This document shows positions 1 through 7,296 of a stretch of DNA of 16,094 nt, piece after piece. The notes below the pieces were generated by a model. That model saw only the letters and a program-made list of their open reading frames with translations, was not told the origin of the DNA and did no database searches. The position numbers were made by a program, and so were the translations under genes. Numbering within the stretch: the stretch's first letter is position 1; the number at the start of each line of letters is the position of its first letter. The DNA is from F23-D06 sp963643165. Lineage in GTDB: Bacteria > Bacteroidota > Bacteroidia > Bacteroidales > WCHB1-69. The stretch spans positions 1 to 16,094 of the forward strand of contig CAVIJD010000040.1 of assembly GCA_963643165.1 (NCBI GenBank), given 5' to 3'.

Positions 1-97
1 TGTGCCGGCTTCAGGAAATTTTTGGGCAAAGAGTCTCATCACTATTCAACTGCGGGAAAAAATCGAATCGGAGGAGGGCACATTCGGGATAATATCG

Positions 98-105
98 TAT
101 TTTTG
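98..105 (+). promoter_or_regulatory. Bacteroidetes-type -7 promoter box for the carboxynorspermidine dehydrogenase gene
   Basis: The octamer TATTTTTG exactly matches the Bacteroidetes consensus TAnnTTTG and lies 37 bases before the chosen start at 143. I see no good TTTG -33 element about 20 bases upstream, so only the -7 box supports the call. Its position argues that the open frame reaching back to the window edge (bases 2-142) is chance and not coding. Confidence 0.45.
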
Positions 106-142
106 CCGCTTTCAAACAAAAACAAGAAAAAACACTGTAAAT

Positions 143-1363
143 ATGGCAAAAGTTCTTATCATCGGTGCCGGGGGCGTAGGAGCCGTGGTGGCACAAAAAT
201 GCGCTTCCGTGCCGGAAGTGTTCTCTGAAATCGTCATTGCATCCCGCACAAAGTCGAAATGCGACGAGATCGCCGCCCGCATCGGGAGCGCGAACGTCCA
301 AACCGCCCAGGTTGACGCCGACAATGTGGAAGAGACGGTACGGCTCATCGAGCGTTGCCGCCCCGACCTGCTGATAAACGTGGCTCTCCCCTACCAGGAC
401 CTCCCCTTGATGGACGCCTGTCTGGCCACCAAGACCAACTATATGGACACGGCCAACTATGAGCCGCGCGACAAGGCCAAGTTCGAGTACAGCTGGCAGT
501 GGGCATACCACGACCGTTTCAAGGAGGCCGGCATCATGGCGCTGCTGGGATGCGGCTTCGACCCCGGCGTCACCAGCATCTACACGGCATACGCCGCCAA
601 ACACCATTTTGACGAGATGCACTATCTCGACATCGTGGACTGCAACGCCGGCGACCACGGCAAGGCTTTCGCCACGAACTTCAACCCCGAGATCAACATC
701 CGCGAGATTACCCAACGCGGCAAATACTGGGAAAACGGACAATGGGTGGAGATTGACCCCATGTCGATACACCGCGCCGTCAACTATCCCAACATCGGCG
801 AAAGAGAGTCGTACCTGCTCTATCACGAGGAACTCGAGTCGCTGGTGAAGAGTTACCCCTCCATCAAGCGTGCCCGCTTCTGGATGACTTTCGGACAGAA
901 GTACCTCACCGTGCTTAACGTTTTGCAGGAAATCGGCATGACCAGCATCAAGCCGATTGTCTATCAAGGCAAGGAAATCGTGCCGTTGCAGTTCCTGAAA
1001 GCCGTGCTGCCCGAGCCCTCGTCGCTCGGCGAAGGCTACCACGGCCAAACCTCCATCGGCTGCCAGATCAGCGGTGTCAAGGACGGCAAGCCGCGCACCT
1101 ATTATATTTATAACAACTGCGACCATGCCGCCTGCTACAAGGAGATCGGCGCGCAGGCCGTCTCTTACACCACGGGCGTGCCTGCCATGCTCTGCGCCAA
1201 GATGATCCTGACCGGCACCTGGCAAGGCAAGGGCGTGTTCAACGTGGAGCAGTTCGACCCCGACCCGTTCATGGCCCAGATCGGCGGCTACGGTCTGCCT
1301 TGGCACGAGGTCATCGACCAACCCCTGCCCGTAATGGCGCACGAGAGCCGGGTTTCAGAATAA
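143..1363 (+). CDS. carboxynorspermidine/carboxyspermidine dehydrogenase (saccharopine dehydrogenase family)
   Basis: The 406-residue product probably reduces the Schiff base of aspartate semialdehyde with a diamine (diaminopropane or putrescine), giving carboxynorspermidine or carboxyspermidine in the alternative bacterial polyamine pathway. The start at 143 opens MAKVLIIGAGGVGAVVAQKC, a Rossmann NAD(P)-binding motif GxGGVG at residues 8-13, as expected at the extreme N-terminus. The later segments YMDTANYEPRDKAKFEYSWQ, LLGCGFDPGVTSIY and GDHGKAFATNFNPEINIREI are typical of this branch rather than of lysine-forming saccharopine reductases; length also fits the roughly 400-residue family. An open frame continues upstream to base 2 but crosses a promoter box, so the shorter start is preferred. 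The cysteine desulfidase gene follows after 33 bases and may be cotranscribed. The usual partner, a carboxynorspermidine decarboxylase, is not in the window. Which diamine is used cannot be read from sequence. Confidence 0.88.
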   Translation: MAKVLIIGAGGVGAVVAQKCASVPEVFSEIVIASRTKSKCDEIAARIGSANVQTAQVDADNVEETVRLIERCRPDLLINVALPYQDLPLMDACLATKTNYMDTANYEPRDKAKFEYSWQWAYHDRFKEAGIMALLGCGFDPGVTSIYTAYAAKHHFDEMHYLDIVDCNAGDHGKAFATNFNPEINIREITQRGKYWENGQWVEIDPMSIHRAVNYPNIGERESYLLYHEELESLVKSYPSIKRARFWMTFGQKYLTVLNVLQEIGMTSIKPIVYQGKEIVPLQFLKAVLPEPSSLGEGYHGQTSIGCQISGVKDGKPRTYYIYNNCDHAACYKEIGAQAVSYTTGVPAMLCAKMILTGTWQGKGVFNVEQFDPDPFMAQIGGYGLPWHEVIDQPLPVMAHESRVSE

Positions 1364-1396
1364 GAACACATTCCGCAACACATCTTCACCTGCAAA

Positions 1397-2680
1397 ATGA
1401 CATCTGAACTTCAGAAACAGATCATTGCCCTGATCAAGCACGAGGTTGTGCCCGCCATCGGGTGTACGGAGCCTATGGCCGTGGCATTGGCCGTGGCCAA
1501 GTCCAAGGAGGTGCTGGGCGACACGCCCAAACAGATCGTTGTGTCGCTGAGCGCCAATATGTTGAAGAACGCCATGGGTGTCGGCATCCCGGGCACTGGA
1601 ATGGTCGGACTGCCCATAGCCGTCGCGCTCGGGGCCCTGGTCGGGAAATCGGAATACCAGCTCGAGGTGCTGAAAGACATCACCCCGGAGAGCGTGGAGC
1701 AGGGCAAGGAATTCATCCGCCAGCAGCGCATTCAGATTGACCGCAAGAAAGACACGGACGAGAAGCTGTACATCGAGGTGGTCAGCCACAACGGCGACGA
1801 CAAGTCCAAGGTGGTCATCAGCGGCGAGCACACCCATTTCAGCTTCATCTCCAGGAACGGCGAAGTGCTGCTCGACGACAGCCAGGCCAAAGAAGAGCAC
1901 GGCGCCGAGGAGGCTCCGGCTCTGACCTTGCGCGGCGTCTATGACTTCGCGATGGAGACGCCCGTGGAGGACATCCGTTTCATACTGGAGACGGCCGACA
2001 TGAACCGCAAAGCCGCCGAGTTGGCGTTGACGGGCGACTACGGCCACGGGCTGGGCAGAACCATCTTCATGCAGCCCGAGGCGCAGTTGTTTTTCGGCAA
2101 CGGCACCTATGCCAAGATCCTGACCTACACTTCGGCGGCCTGCGACGCGCGCATGGCCGGGGCCAAGATTCCGGTCATGAGCAATTCCGGCAGCGGCAAC
2201 CAAGGCATCGCCGCCACGCTGCCCGTCTGGGTGTTTGCCAAGGAGCGGCTGAAGACGGAAGAGGAACTCATCCGCGCCCTGACGTTGAGCCACCTCACCG
2301 TCATCTACATCAAGCAGAGTTTTGGAAGACTCTCGCCGCTGTGCGGCTGCGTGGTGGCCGCCACGGGCTCCGCCTGCGGACTCACCTACCTGATGGGCGG
2401 CGGCTACCAGGAGGTCTCCTACGCCGTGAAAAACATGATCGCGAACATCACGGGCATGATCTGCGACGGGGCTAAGCCGAGTTGCTCGCTCAAAGTCGCC
2501 ACCGGCGTGTCCACAGCCGTGCTCTCGGCCATGCTCGCCATCGAAGACAAGACGGTCTCCTCCGTGGAGGGCATCATCGACGACAGCGTGGACAAGTGCG
2601 TCCTCAACATGGCCAACATCGGCGTCAACGGCATGGCCGCCACCGACAACCTTGTACTCGACATCATGACACAGAAATAG
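1397..2680 (+). CDS. cyuA: L-cysteine desulfidase, CyuA/YhaM (UPF0597) family
   Basis: This 427-residue cytoplasmic protein matches the CyuA/YhaM (UPF0597) family, which breaks L-cysteine into pyruvate, ammonia and sulfide using an iron-sulfur cluster instead of PLP; the fold is related to the alpha part of iron-sulfur serine dehydratases. Recognisable segments are AIGCTEPMAVALAVA near the N-terminus (Cys23), a glycine-rich stretch GVGIPGTGMVGLPIAVALGA, and NSGSGNQGIAATLPV in the middle. C-terminal cysteines lie at about 316, 318, 327, 356 and 363 (PLCGCVV, SACGLTY, MICDGAKPSC) and are candidate cluster ligands. Length matches the E. coli homologue of about 436 residues. It starts 33 bases after the preceding gene with no promoter between them, suggesting cotranscription. 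Family assignment is firm; the cysteine substrate is inferred from characterised relatives. No cysteine-responsive regulator gene is nearby. Confidence 0.88.
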   Translation: MTSELQKQIIALIKHEVVPAIGCTEPMAVALAVAKSKEVLGDTPKQIVVSLSANMLKNAMGVGIPGTGMVGLPIAVALGALVGKSEYQLEVLKDITPESVEQGKEFIRQQRIQIDRKKDTDEKLYIEVVSHNGDDKSKVVISGEHTHFSFISRNGEVLLDDSQAKEEHGAEEAPALTLRGVYDFAMETPVEDIRFILETADMNRKAAELALTGDYGHGLGRTIFMQPEAQLFFGNGTYAKILTYTSAACDARMAGAKIPVMSNSGSGNQGIAATLPVWVFAKERLKTEEELIRALTLSHLTVIYIKQSFGRLSPLCGCVVAATGSACGLTYLMGGGYQEVSYAVKNMIANITGMICDGAKPSCSLKVATGVSTAVLSAMLAIEDKTVSSVEGIIDDSVDKCVLNMANIGVNGMAATDNLVLDIMTQK

Positions 2681-2738
2681 GCAAGACACACGGCCGCGAA
2701 ACCGTCTCCCGCCTTTTTCTGCTGTTACCATAAAATTG

Positions 2739-2746
2739 TATCTTTG
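2739..2746 (+). promoter_or_regulatory. -7 promoter box for gcvT
   Basis: TATCTTTG is an exact TAnnTTTG match, 71 bases before the gcvT start. About 19 bases upstream lies a T-rich run with TTTCTG, a loose fit to the TTTG -33 element. It indicates that gcvT is transcribed separately from the two genes before it. Bases 2681-2817 hold no other gene. Confidence 0.55.
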
Positions 2747-2817
2747 CAGCCGTCAAAAAAAACAGCGCAACGCTGTCGCGGAACAGAAACTAATTATAAC
2801 ACATAACAATAACTATT

Positions 2818-3912
2818 ATGAAAGAAACCATATTCAGAGCCACGCACGAGAAATTAGGTGCCAAGATGATGGAATTTGCCGGATACTACATGCCTATCCA
2901 ATACGGCAGCATCCCGGAAGAACACATCCAAGTCAGAACGAAAGTCGGTGTCTTCGACGTGTCCCACATGGGCGAGTTCACCGTCAAAGGCCCCAAGGCG
3001 CTTGCTTTCCTGCAGCACATCACCACCAATGATGTGGCCGCCCTCTATCCCGGCAAGGTGCAGTACTCCTGCTTCCCCAACGGCAAAGGCGGCGTGGTTG
3101 ACGACCTGCTGGTCTATAACCTCCACGACGAAGACTACCTGCTCGTCGTCAATGCCGCCAACATCGACAAAGACTGGGCATGGGTGGTAGAGCAGAACAA
3201 GGCCTTCGGAGCCGAAATCGCCAACATCTCCGACAACATCTCCCAGCTGGCCGTGCAAGGACCGCTGGCCCTGAAAGCCATGCAGAAACTCACGGATGCC
3301 AACGTCGTTGACATGGAGTACTACACCAACCAGATCATCACCTTCGCCGGCATCGACAACATCCTCTTCTCCACAACGGGTTACACGGGCTCCGGCGGAT
3401 GCGAGATCTACTTCCCCAACGAGGTCGCCTTCAAAATCTGGGACGCCGTGTTTGAAGCCGGCAAAGAGTTCGACATCAAGCCTATAGGCCTTGGCGCACG
3501 CGACACGCTCCGCCTCGAAATGGGCTTCTGCCTCTACGGCCACGAGATTGACGACACCATCTCCCCGATTGAAGCCGGACTGGGCTGGATTACCAAATTC
3601 GTCGATGGCAAAGACTTCATCGACCGCAAATTCATGGAAGACCTCAAGGCCAACGGCCTCACCCGCAAGATCACGGGCTTCGAGATGATTGACCGCGGCA
3701 TTCCGAGAAACGGCTACGAAGTGTGCGACGCCGAGGGCAACAAAATCGGCGAAGTCCGTTCCGGCACCTTCGGCCCCTCTGTCAACAAAGGCATCGGCAC
3801 CGCCCTCATCAAGAAAGAGTTTGCCAAGTCGGGCACCGAGATCTTCATCAAGGTCCGCGAACGCCTCCTCAAGGCCGTGACCGTGAAAATGCCTTTTTAT
3901 AAAGCTGAATAA
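2818..3912 (+). CDS. gcvT: glycine cleavage system T-protein (aminomethyltransferase)
   Basis: The 364-residue protein is the T-protein of the glycine cleavage system. It transfers the aminomethyl carbon carried by lipoyl-GcvH to tetrahydrofolate, releasing ammonia and forming 5,10-methylene-THF in the cytoplasm. Diagnostic segments are VFDVSHMGEFTVKGPKA near the N-terminus, GKGGVVDDLLVYN with the conserved Asp pair at 95-96 (the catalytic aspartate region), VQGPLA, TGYTGSGGCEIYFPN in the folate-binding core, LGARDTLRLEMGFCLYGHEI, SPIEAGLGW, and the C-terminal barrel segment GEVRSGTFGPSVNKGIG. Length is normal for the family. The start is supported by an AT-rich leader and a -7 box 71 bases upstream. 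gcvH and gcvP are not adjacent, which is common in Bacteroidota. A strong terminator follows at 3971. Confidence is high. Confidence 0.96.
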   Translation: MKETIFRATHEKLGAKMMEFAGYYMPIQYGSIPEEHIQVRTKVGVFDVSHMGEFTVKGPKALAFLQHITTNDVAALYPGKVQYSCFPNGKGGVVDDLLVYNLHDEDYLLVVNAANIDKDWAWVVEQNKAFGAEIANISDNISQLAVQGPLALKAMQKLTDANVVDMEYYTNQIITFAGIDNILFSTTGYTGSGGCEIYFPNEVAFKIWDAVFEAGKEFDIKPIGLGARDTLRLEMGFCLYGHEIDDTISPIEAGLGWITKFVDGKDFIDRKFMEDLKANGLTRKITGFEMIDRGIPRNGYEVCDAEGNKIGEVRSGTFGPSVNKGIGTALIKKEFAKSGTEIFIKVRERLLKAVTVKMPFYKAE

Positions 3913-3970
3913 CCAAACGTTTTGTGGTTTGTTTGGAACATAATGATAAAATGTTTAATTGTTTTGATTG

Positions 3971-4004
3971 GCAAAGCCCCGCTGTTGCGGGGCTTTGCCT
4001 TTTT
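3971..4004 (+). terminator. intrinsic terminator of gcvT
   Basis: A perfect 12-bp stem (GCAAAGCCCCGC, 3971-3982) closes on the 4-base loop TGTT, with its partner at 3987-3998, followed by CTTTTT. It lies 58 bases after the gcvT stop. GC-rich stem, short loop and T-run make this a textbook rho-independent terminator. Confidence 0.92.
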
Positions 4005-4014
4005 ACGCAATTGC

Positions 4015-4335
4015 CAGGGCTACCGCCCGAACGAGCCAACTGATTGCGATTGGGGCGTTTCGCTTTGACCACCTTGCCATGCGCGCTGTCATGCACGATT
4101 GAGGATGCCCATTCCGCAAAGCGGGCCCGGAACGACTTCGGGTTCAGGTCCCGGAAGAAGCGCCGCAGCGTGTCGTCTGTCGGCAGGCCATTGGAAAGGT
4201 CGATGTACTTCTCGAAGAACTCCCGCTTGTACTTGGCGAAGTCGGCGATTTCCGACCAACACGTTGATGTTGGTCCTCTTCGAGGGCGTTGCGCAAGTCG
4301 CCCCCTCTTCCATCATAAATCGCAAGTCAGCCCTG
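4015..4335 (-). mobile_element. decayed ISAs1-family element, about 321 bp, non-autonomous
   Basis: Read on the minus strand, about 4265 down to 4030 encodes a recognisable ISAs1-family transposase piece: CWSEIADFAKYKREFFEKYI, then DLSNGLPTDDTLRRFFRDLN, then PKSFRARFAEWASSIV. The W-E-I, NGLPTDDT-R-F and F-W segments are characteristic of the N-terminal third of ISAs1 (H-repeat) transposases. The catalytic DDE core is entirely missing. The piece is bounded by CAGGGCT at 4015 (+ strand) and CAGGGCT at 4335 reading inward on the minus strand, plausible remains of terminal inverted repeats, so the whole may be an internally deleted, MITE-like copy. I see no matching target-site duplication at the two ends. 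A 7-bp inverted repeat (GACCAAC/GTTGGTC, 4254-4275) lies where recognisable homology stops, possibly the deletion junction. A second copy of bases 4015-4142 is at 15967. Confidence 0.65.
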
Positions 4336-4358
4336 ACAAAGAAGACCTTGCAGTGTTC

Positions 4359-4431
4359 GGGCATCGGAGATGCCCAATCAAAGGCGGCTCGTTGAGCCGC
4401 CTTTGACCATAACCGACGGTGAAGCCGTCGG
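4359..4431. repeat. cluster of three consecutive perfect hairpins
   Basis: Three palindromes follow each other with short spacers: GGGCATC-GGA-GATGCCC (4359-4375, 7-bp stem), TCAAAGGCGGCTC-GTT-GAGCCGCCTTTGA (4378-4406, 13-bp stem) and CCGACGG-TGAAG-CCGTCGG (4413-4431, 7-bp stem, one extra wobble pair possible). None has a T-run, so they are not standard terminators. They sit 23 bases outside the ISAs1 relic. They may be REP-like or other repeat material, or a folded DNA or RNA element; I cannot assign a function. Confidence 0.6.
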
Positions 4432-4565
4432 AGCAAGCCGCGCCCCAAGTCAAACAGAGCCTCGAAGAGTCTCAACATCGTCGAAAGAGAGAACGAACAA
4501 CACGCATAACGCTCTACATTCTAAATTCTGAACTCTGCATTCGTTCGACCGCCGTGCGACCGCCG

Positions 4566-4594
4566 TTGCCGTTACGAAAAAAAGAATACCTTTG
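4566..4594 (+). promoter_or_regulatory. promoter of the ABC exporter operon
   Basis: TACCTTTG (4587-4594) exactly matches TAnnTTTG, with a TTG at 4566-4568 spaced 18 bases upstream as a plausible -33 element. It precedes the first exporter gene by 96 bases (61 if the upstream alternative start at 4655 is used). No regulator gene such as tetR is adjacent, so control cannot be inferred. Confidence 0.6.
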
Positions 4595-4690
4595 CACCCG
4601 TTTTAAAATGGTTGTAAATGCCATTGTCCATTTCAACTAATTATTTAAAACTGAATGAGTTATAACACCAACAACGTTAAAGGGACGAAT

Positions 4691-5617
4691 ATGAAAAACA
4701 GAGCCTGCATGTTCAGGATTTCCAAAACTGCCGTTTTGGCCGCGGTGGCATGCGTACTTATATTGACCGGTTGCAAGAAAAACAAAGGTGATGCCGACGC
4801 TTACGGCGTATGCGAAGCCACCGAAATCATCGTGTCGTCGGAGGGGAACGGCAAGATGCTCTCTTTCAACATCAAAGAGGGGGAGACCTACGAAGCCGGC
4901 ACCCTATTGGGCTGCATAGACACGTTCCAGACATACCTGCAAATCAAGCAGTTAGAGTCATCCATCAACGCCACGCTTGCCCGCAGGCCCGACGAGTCGT
5001 CGCAGACCCGCGTGCTGGAAGACAAGCTCTCGACGCTCAACAAAGAGAAGCAGCGCGTCAGCAAGCTCATCGAGGCCAACGCCGCCTCCACCAAGCAGCT
5101 TGACGACATCCAGGCCGAGATCAACATCACCGAAAGCCAGATTGCCACCGCCAAGTCGAACATCGCCACCCAGAATCATTCGCTGGCGGAGGAGGTGGAG
5201 GCCATGCGCTTCCAGCTCAAGCAGTTGGAGCACGCGCTGGCCAACTGCCGCATCAAAGCCCCCATCACGGGCACCATCATCAACAAGTACATCGAAGAGA
5301 ACGAGTTGGCCTATCAGGGCAAGCCGCTCTTCAAGATTGCCGACCTCACCAACATGTTCATCAAGGTCTACATCACCGAAGACGCCCTCTCTACCGTAAA
5401 ACTCGGGCAAAGCGCCGTTGTGCGGCTCGACAGCAAAGCGGGCGAAGAGATACAGCTGCCGGGCACCATATCCTGGATCTCGCCCAAGGCAGAGTTCACG
5501 CCCAAGATGATCCAGACCAAAGACGAGCGCGCCAATCTGGTCTATGCCGTCAAAGTGAGTTTCAAGAACGACGGCTCCGCCAAAATCGGCATGCCGGGTG
5601 ACGTTCTGTTCAAATAA
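4691..5617 (+). CDS. HlyD-family membrane-fusion lipoprotein of ABC exporter (YbhG/YhiI-like)
   Basis: This 308-residue periplasmic adaptor would couple the ABC-2 transporter encoded downstream to an outer-membrane TolC-type channel. From the start at 4691 the protein has a basic N-terminus, a hydrophobic core and a lipobox LTGC with Cys28, so it is predicted to be a lipoprotein. An in-frame ATG at 4655 would add 12 polar residues; the later start is preferred because it gives a normal signal peptide and follows an AAAGGGA stretch. After the signal come a biotinyl/lipoyl-like half-motif (SSEGNGKMLSFNIKEGETYE), a long heptad-rich alpha-hairpin (roughly residues 78-185), the second half-motif (CRIKAPITGTIINKYIEENE) and a beta-barrel domain (KPLFKIADLTNMFIKVYITE, GQSAVVRLDS). 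This is the expected order for the family. It is the first gene of the operon, 29 bases before the ATPase. The exported substrate is unknown. Confidence 0.88.
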   Translation: MKNRACMFRISKTAVLAAVACVLILTGCKKNKGDADAYGVCEATEIIVSSEGNGKMLSFNIKEGETYEAGTLLGCIDTFQTYLQIKQLESSINATLARRPDESSQTRVLEDKLSTLNKEKQRVSKLIEANAASTKQLDDIQAEINITESQIATAKSNIATQNHSLAEEVEAMRFQLKQLEHALANCRIKAPITGTIINKYIEENELAYQGKPLFKIADLTNMFIKVYITEDALSTVKLGQSAVVRLDSKAGEEIQLPGTISWISPKAEFTPKMIQTKDERANLVYAVKVSFKNDGSAKIGMPGDVLFK

Positions 5618-5646
5618 CCGAAAAAACCGTCACGAGCGCCGCAAAA

Positions 5647-6564
5647 ATGAATGCCATCTCCATACAGGCCGTCAACAAGACATACGAGAGCAAGACTGTC
5701 GCGTTGGACAACGTCAGCCTTGAAGTGGCCGAGGGGGAGGTGTTCGGGCTGGTAGGGCCCGACGGCGCGGGCAAGTCCACCCTCTTCAACATCCTCACCA
5801 CCCTGCTGCTGCCCGACAGCGGCACGCTTACCGTCTTCGGCATGGACGTGATCCGCGACTACAAGGCGGTGCGGCAAGTCATCGGCTACCTGCCGGGCAC
5901 CTTCTCGCTCTACCCCGACCTCAGCGTGGAGGAGAACCTGACCTTCTTTGCCGTGATGTACAAGAGCAGCATCGAGGAAAACATGGACCTGATACGTCCC
6001 ATCTGGAACCAACTGTCGCCGTTCAAAGACCGCAAGGCGGGGAAGCTCTCCGGCGGCATGAAGCAGAAACTGGCCTTGTGCTGCGCCTTGATACACCGGC
6101 CGCGCATCCTCTTCCTGGACGAGCCCACCACGGGCGTGGACCCCGTGTCGCGCAAAGAGTTCTGGGACATCTTGAAATCCATACGGCACGAGGGCATCAC
6201 CGTAGTGGTATCGACACCCTACATGGACGAGGCCACCCGTTGTGACCGCATCGCGCTGATACAGGACGGACGGATCATCGGCATCAACCCGCCGGACACC
6301 TTCATCCGGGACTTCAAGGGCAAACTGTTCACCTTCCGTTGCGACAACATCTTCGCGCTGCTCTCCGCCATGGAGCGCTGCCCGCTCAACTGCAACTACT
6401 ACCCTTACGGAGACAACTGCCACATAGCCTTTTACGACAGCCTTGACACGGCATTGCCCACCTTTGAGCAGTTTCTGCAAGACAACGGGCTGCGCCACGA
6501 GACGCTTGTCGCCATCAGCCCCTCTGTAGAAGACTGCTTCATAGAAATCGTAAAAATGAAATAG
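5647..6564 (+). CDS. ABC exporter ATPase, equivalent to the N-terminal half of YbhF
   Basis: This 305-residue cytoplasmic ATPase is one half of the nucleotide-binding pair driving the exporter. Walker A is GPDGAGKST (residues 37-45), with Asp where most families have Asn, as in the first domain of YbhF. The signature is a good LSGGM (134-138), and Walker B with the catalytic glutamate is ILFLDEP (154-160). Two switch residues are changed: the Q-loop glutamine position reads YLPGTF (Gly84), and the H-loop histidine is replaced by Pro191 in STPYMDEA. Such changes occur in the degenerate half of asymmetric ABC ATPases. About 75 residues after the H-loop form a C-terminal extension. The stop is followed after only 3 bases by the second ATPase, showing translational coupling. 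The pair corresponds to fused YbhF or RbbA proteins split into two genes. Confidence 0.9.
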   Translation: MNAISIQAVNKTYESKTVALDNVSLEVAEGEVFGLVGPDGAGKSTLFNILTTLLLPDSGTLTVFGMDVIRDYKAVRQVIGYLPGTFSLYPDLSVEENLTFFAVMYKSSIEENMDLIRPIWNQLSPFKDRKAGKLSGGMKQKLALCCALIHRPRILFLDEPTTGVDPVSRKEFWDILKSIRHEGITVVVSTPYMDEATRCDRIALIQDGRIIGINPPDTFIRDFKGKLFTFRCDNIFALLSAMERCPLNCNYYPYGDNCHIAFYDSLDTALPTFEQFLQDNGLRHETLVAISPSVEDCFIEIVKMK

Positions 6565-6567
6565 ACC

Positions 6568-7287
6568 ATGTACAGCATCGAGGCAAACCGGCTCACCAAG
6601 CAATTCGGCGATTTCACCGCTGTTGACCACATCTCCTTTCAGGTGAAGAAAGGCGAGATATTCGGTTTCCTCGGGGCCAACGGCGCCGGCAAGACCACTG
6701 CCATCAAGATGATGAGCGGGCTGCTGCAGCCCACCTCGGGCACCGCGACCATCGCCGGCTACGACATCCTCACGCAGTCGAAACTCATCAAGCGCAACAT
6801 CGGCTACATGAGCCAGCGCTTCTCGCTCTACGGCGACCTGACCGTATTTGAGAACATGCAGCTGTTCGGCACCATCTACCGCATTCCGCGCAAAGAGCTG
6901 AAAGAACGGATCATGAGCAGCCTTGCCGAACTCAACATGGACAAGCAGGCCAACACGCTGGTGAACGCCATCCCGCTGGGCTGGAAACAGAAACTGGCCT
7001 TTGCCACCGCCATCCTGCACCGGCCGCACATCGTGTTCCTCGACGAGCCCACCTCGGGCGTGGACCCCATCGTGCGCCGCGAGTTCTGGAAACTCATCTA
7101 CCAGGCCGCCTCCCGCGGCGTCACCATCTTAGTGACCACCCATTATATGGACGAGGCGGAATACTGCAACCGCATCTCCATCATGACCGACGGCCAGATC
7201 AAGATCATCGGCACCCCCGACGAGATCAAAGCCCAGACCGGCGCCGAAACCATCAACGACGTCTTTGTCAAATTCGTTAAACGATAA
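6568..7287 (+). CDS. ABC exporter ATPase, equivalent to the C-terminal half of YbhF
   Basis: This 239-residue ATPase is the second nucleotide-binding subunit. Walker A is GANGAGKTT (36-44), the Q-loop glutamine is present (YMSQRF, Gln83), Walker B with glutamate is IVFLDEP (155-161), and the H-loop histidine is intact (TTHYMDEAEYC, His192). In contrast the LSGGQ signature has decayed to PLGWKQ (136-141), closely resembling PLGFKQ in the second half of YbhF. Paired with the preceding subunit, its Walker A, Walker B and H-loop would face that subunit's good LSGGM, giving one canonical ATP site. It lies 3 bases after the first ATPase and 9 before the first permease. Length is that of a bare ABC domain. 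Confidence 0.9.
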   Translation: MYSIEANRLTKQFGDFTAVDHISFQVKKGEIFGFLGANGAGKTTAIKMMSGLLQPTSGTATIAGYDILTQSKLIKRNIGYMSQRFSLYGDLTVFENMQLFGTIYRIPRKELKERIMSSLAELNMDKQANTLVNAIPLGWKQKLAFATAILHRPHIVFLDEPTSGVDPIVRREFWKLIYQAASRGVTILVTTHYMDEAEYCNRISIMTDGQIKIIGTPDEIKAQTGAETINDVFVKFVKR

Positions 7288-7296
7288 GCCGGACCG

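Larger units (their letters stand above)
4336..4654. other. gene-free interval between ISAs1 relic and exporter operon
   Basis: Apart from the three hairpins (4359-4431) and the promoter (4566-4594), I see no gene here. There is a 10-base direct repeat CGACCGCCGT at 4546-4555 and 4557-4566, and an AT-rich low-complexity patch around 4517-4542 (ATTCTAAATTCTGAACTC). Open frames crossing the interval have arginine-rich, unfamily-like translations and appear to be chance. Confidence 0.6.

Noticed and set aside
2..142. N-terminal extension of the first gene by 47 residues
   Set aside because: It places residues before a Rossmann motif that normally starts at the N-terminus, and it crosses a promoter-like box.
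11..1342. Long minus-strand open frame opposite the carboxynorspermidine dehydrogenase gene
   Set aside because: Its translation has no family features and is the antisense shadow expected in GC-rich coding DNA. Similar shadows at 1355-2731 and 5542-7029 were rejected for the same reason.
4089..4478. 129-codon minus-strand open frame
   Set aside because: It runs across the hairpin cluster and the relic in the wrong frame. The recognisable ISAs1 transposase residues are in a different frame.
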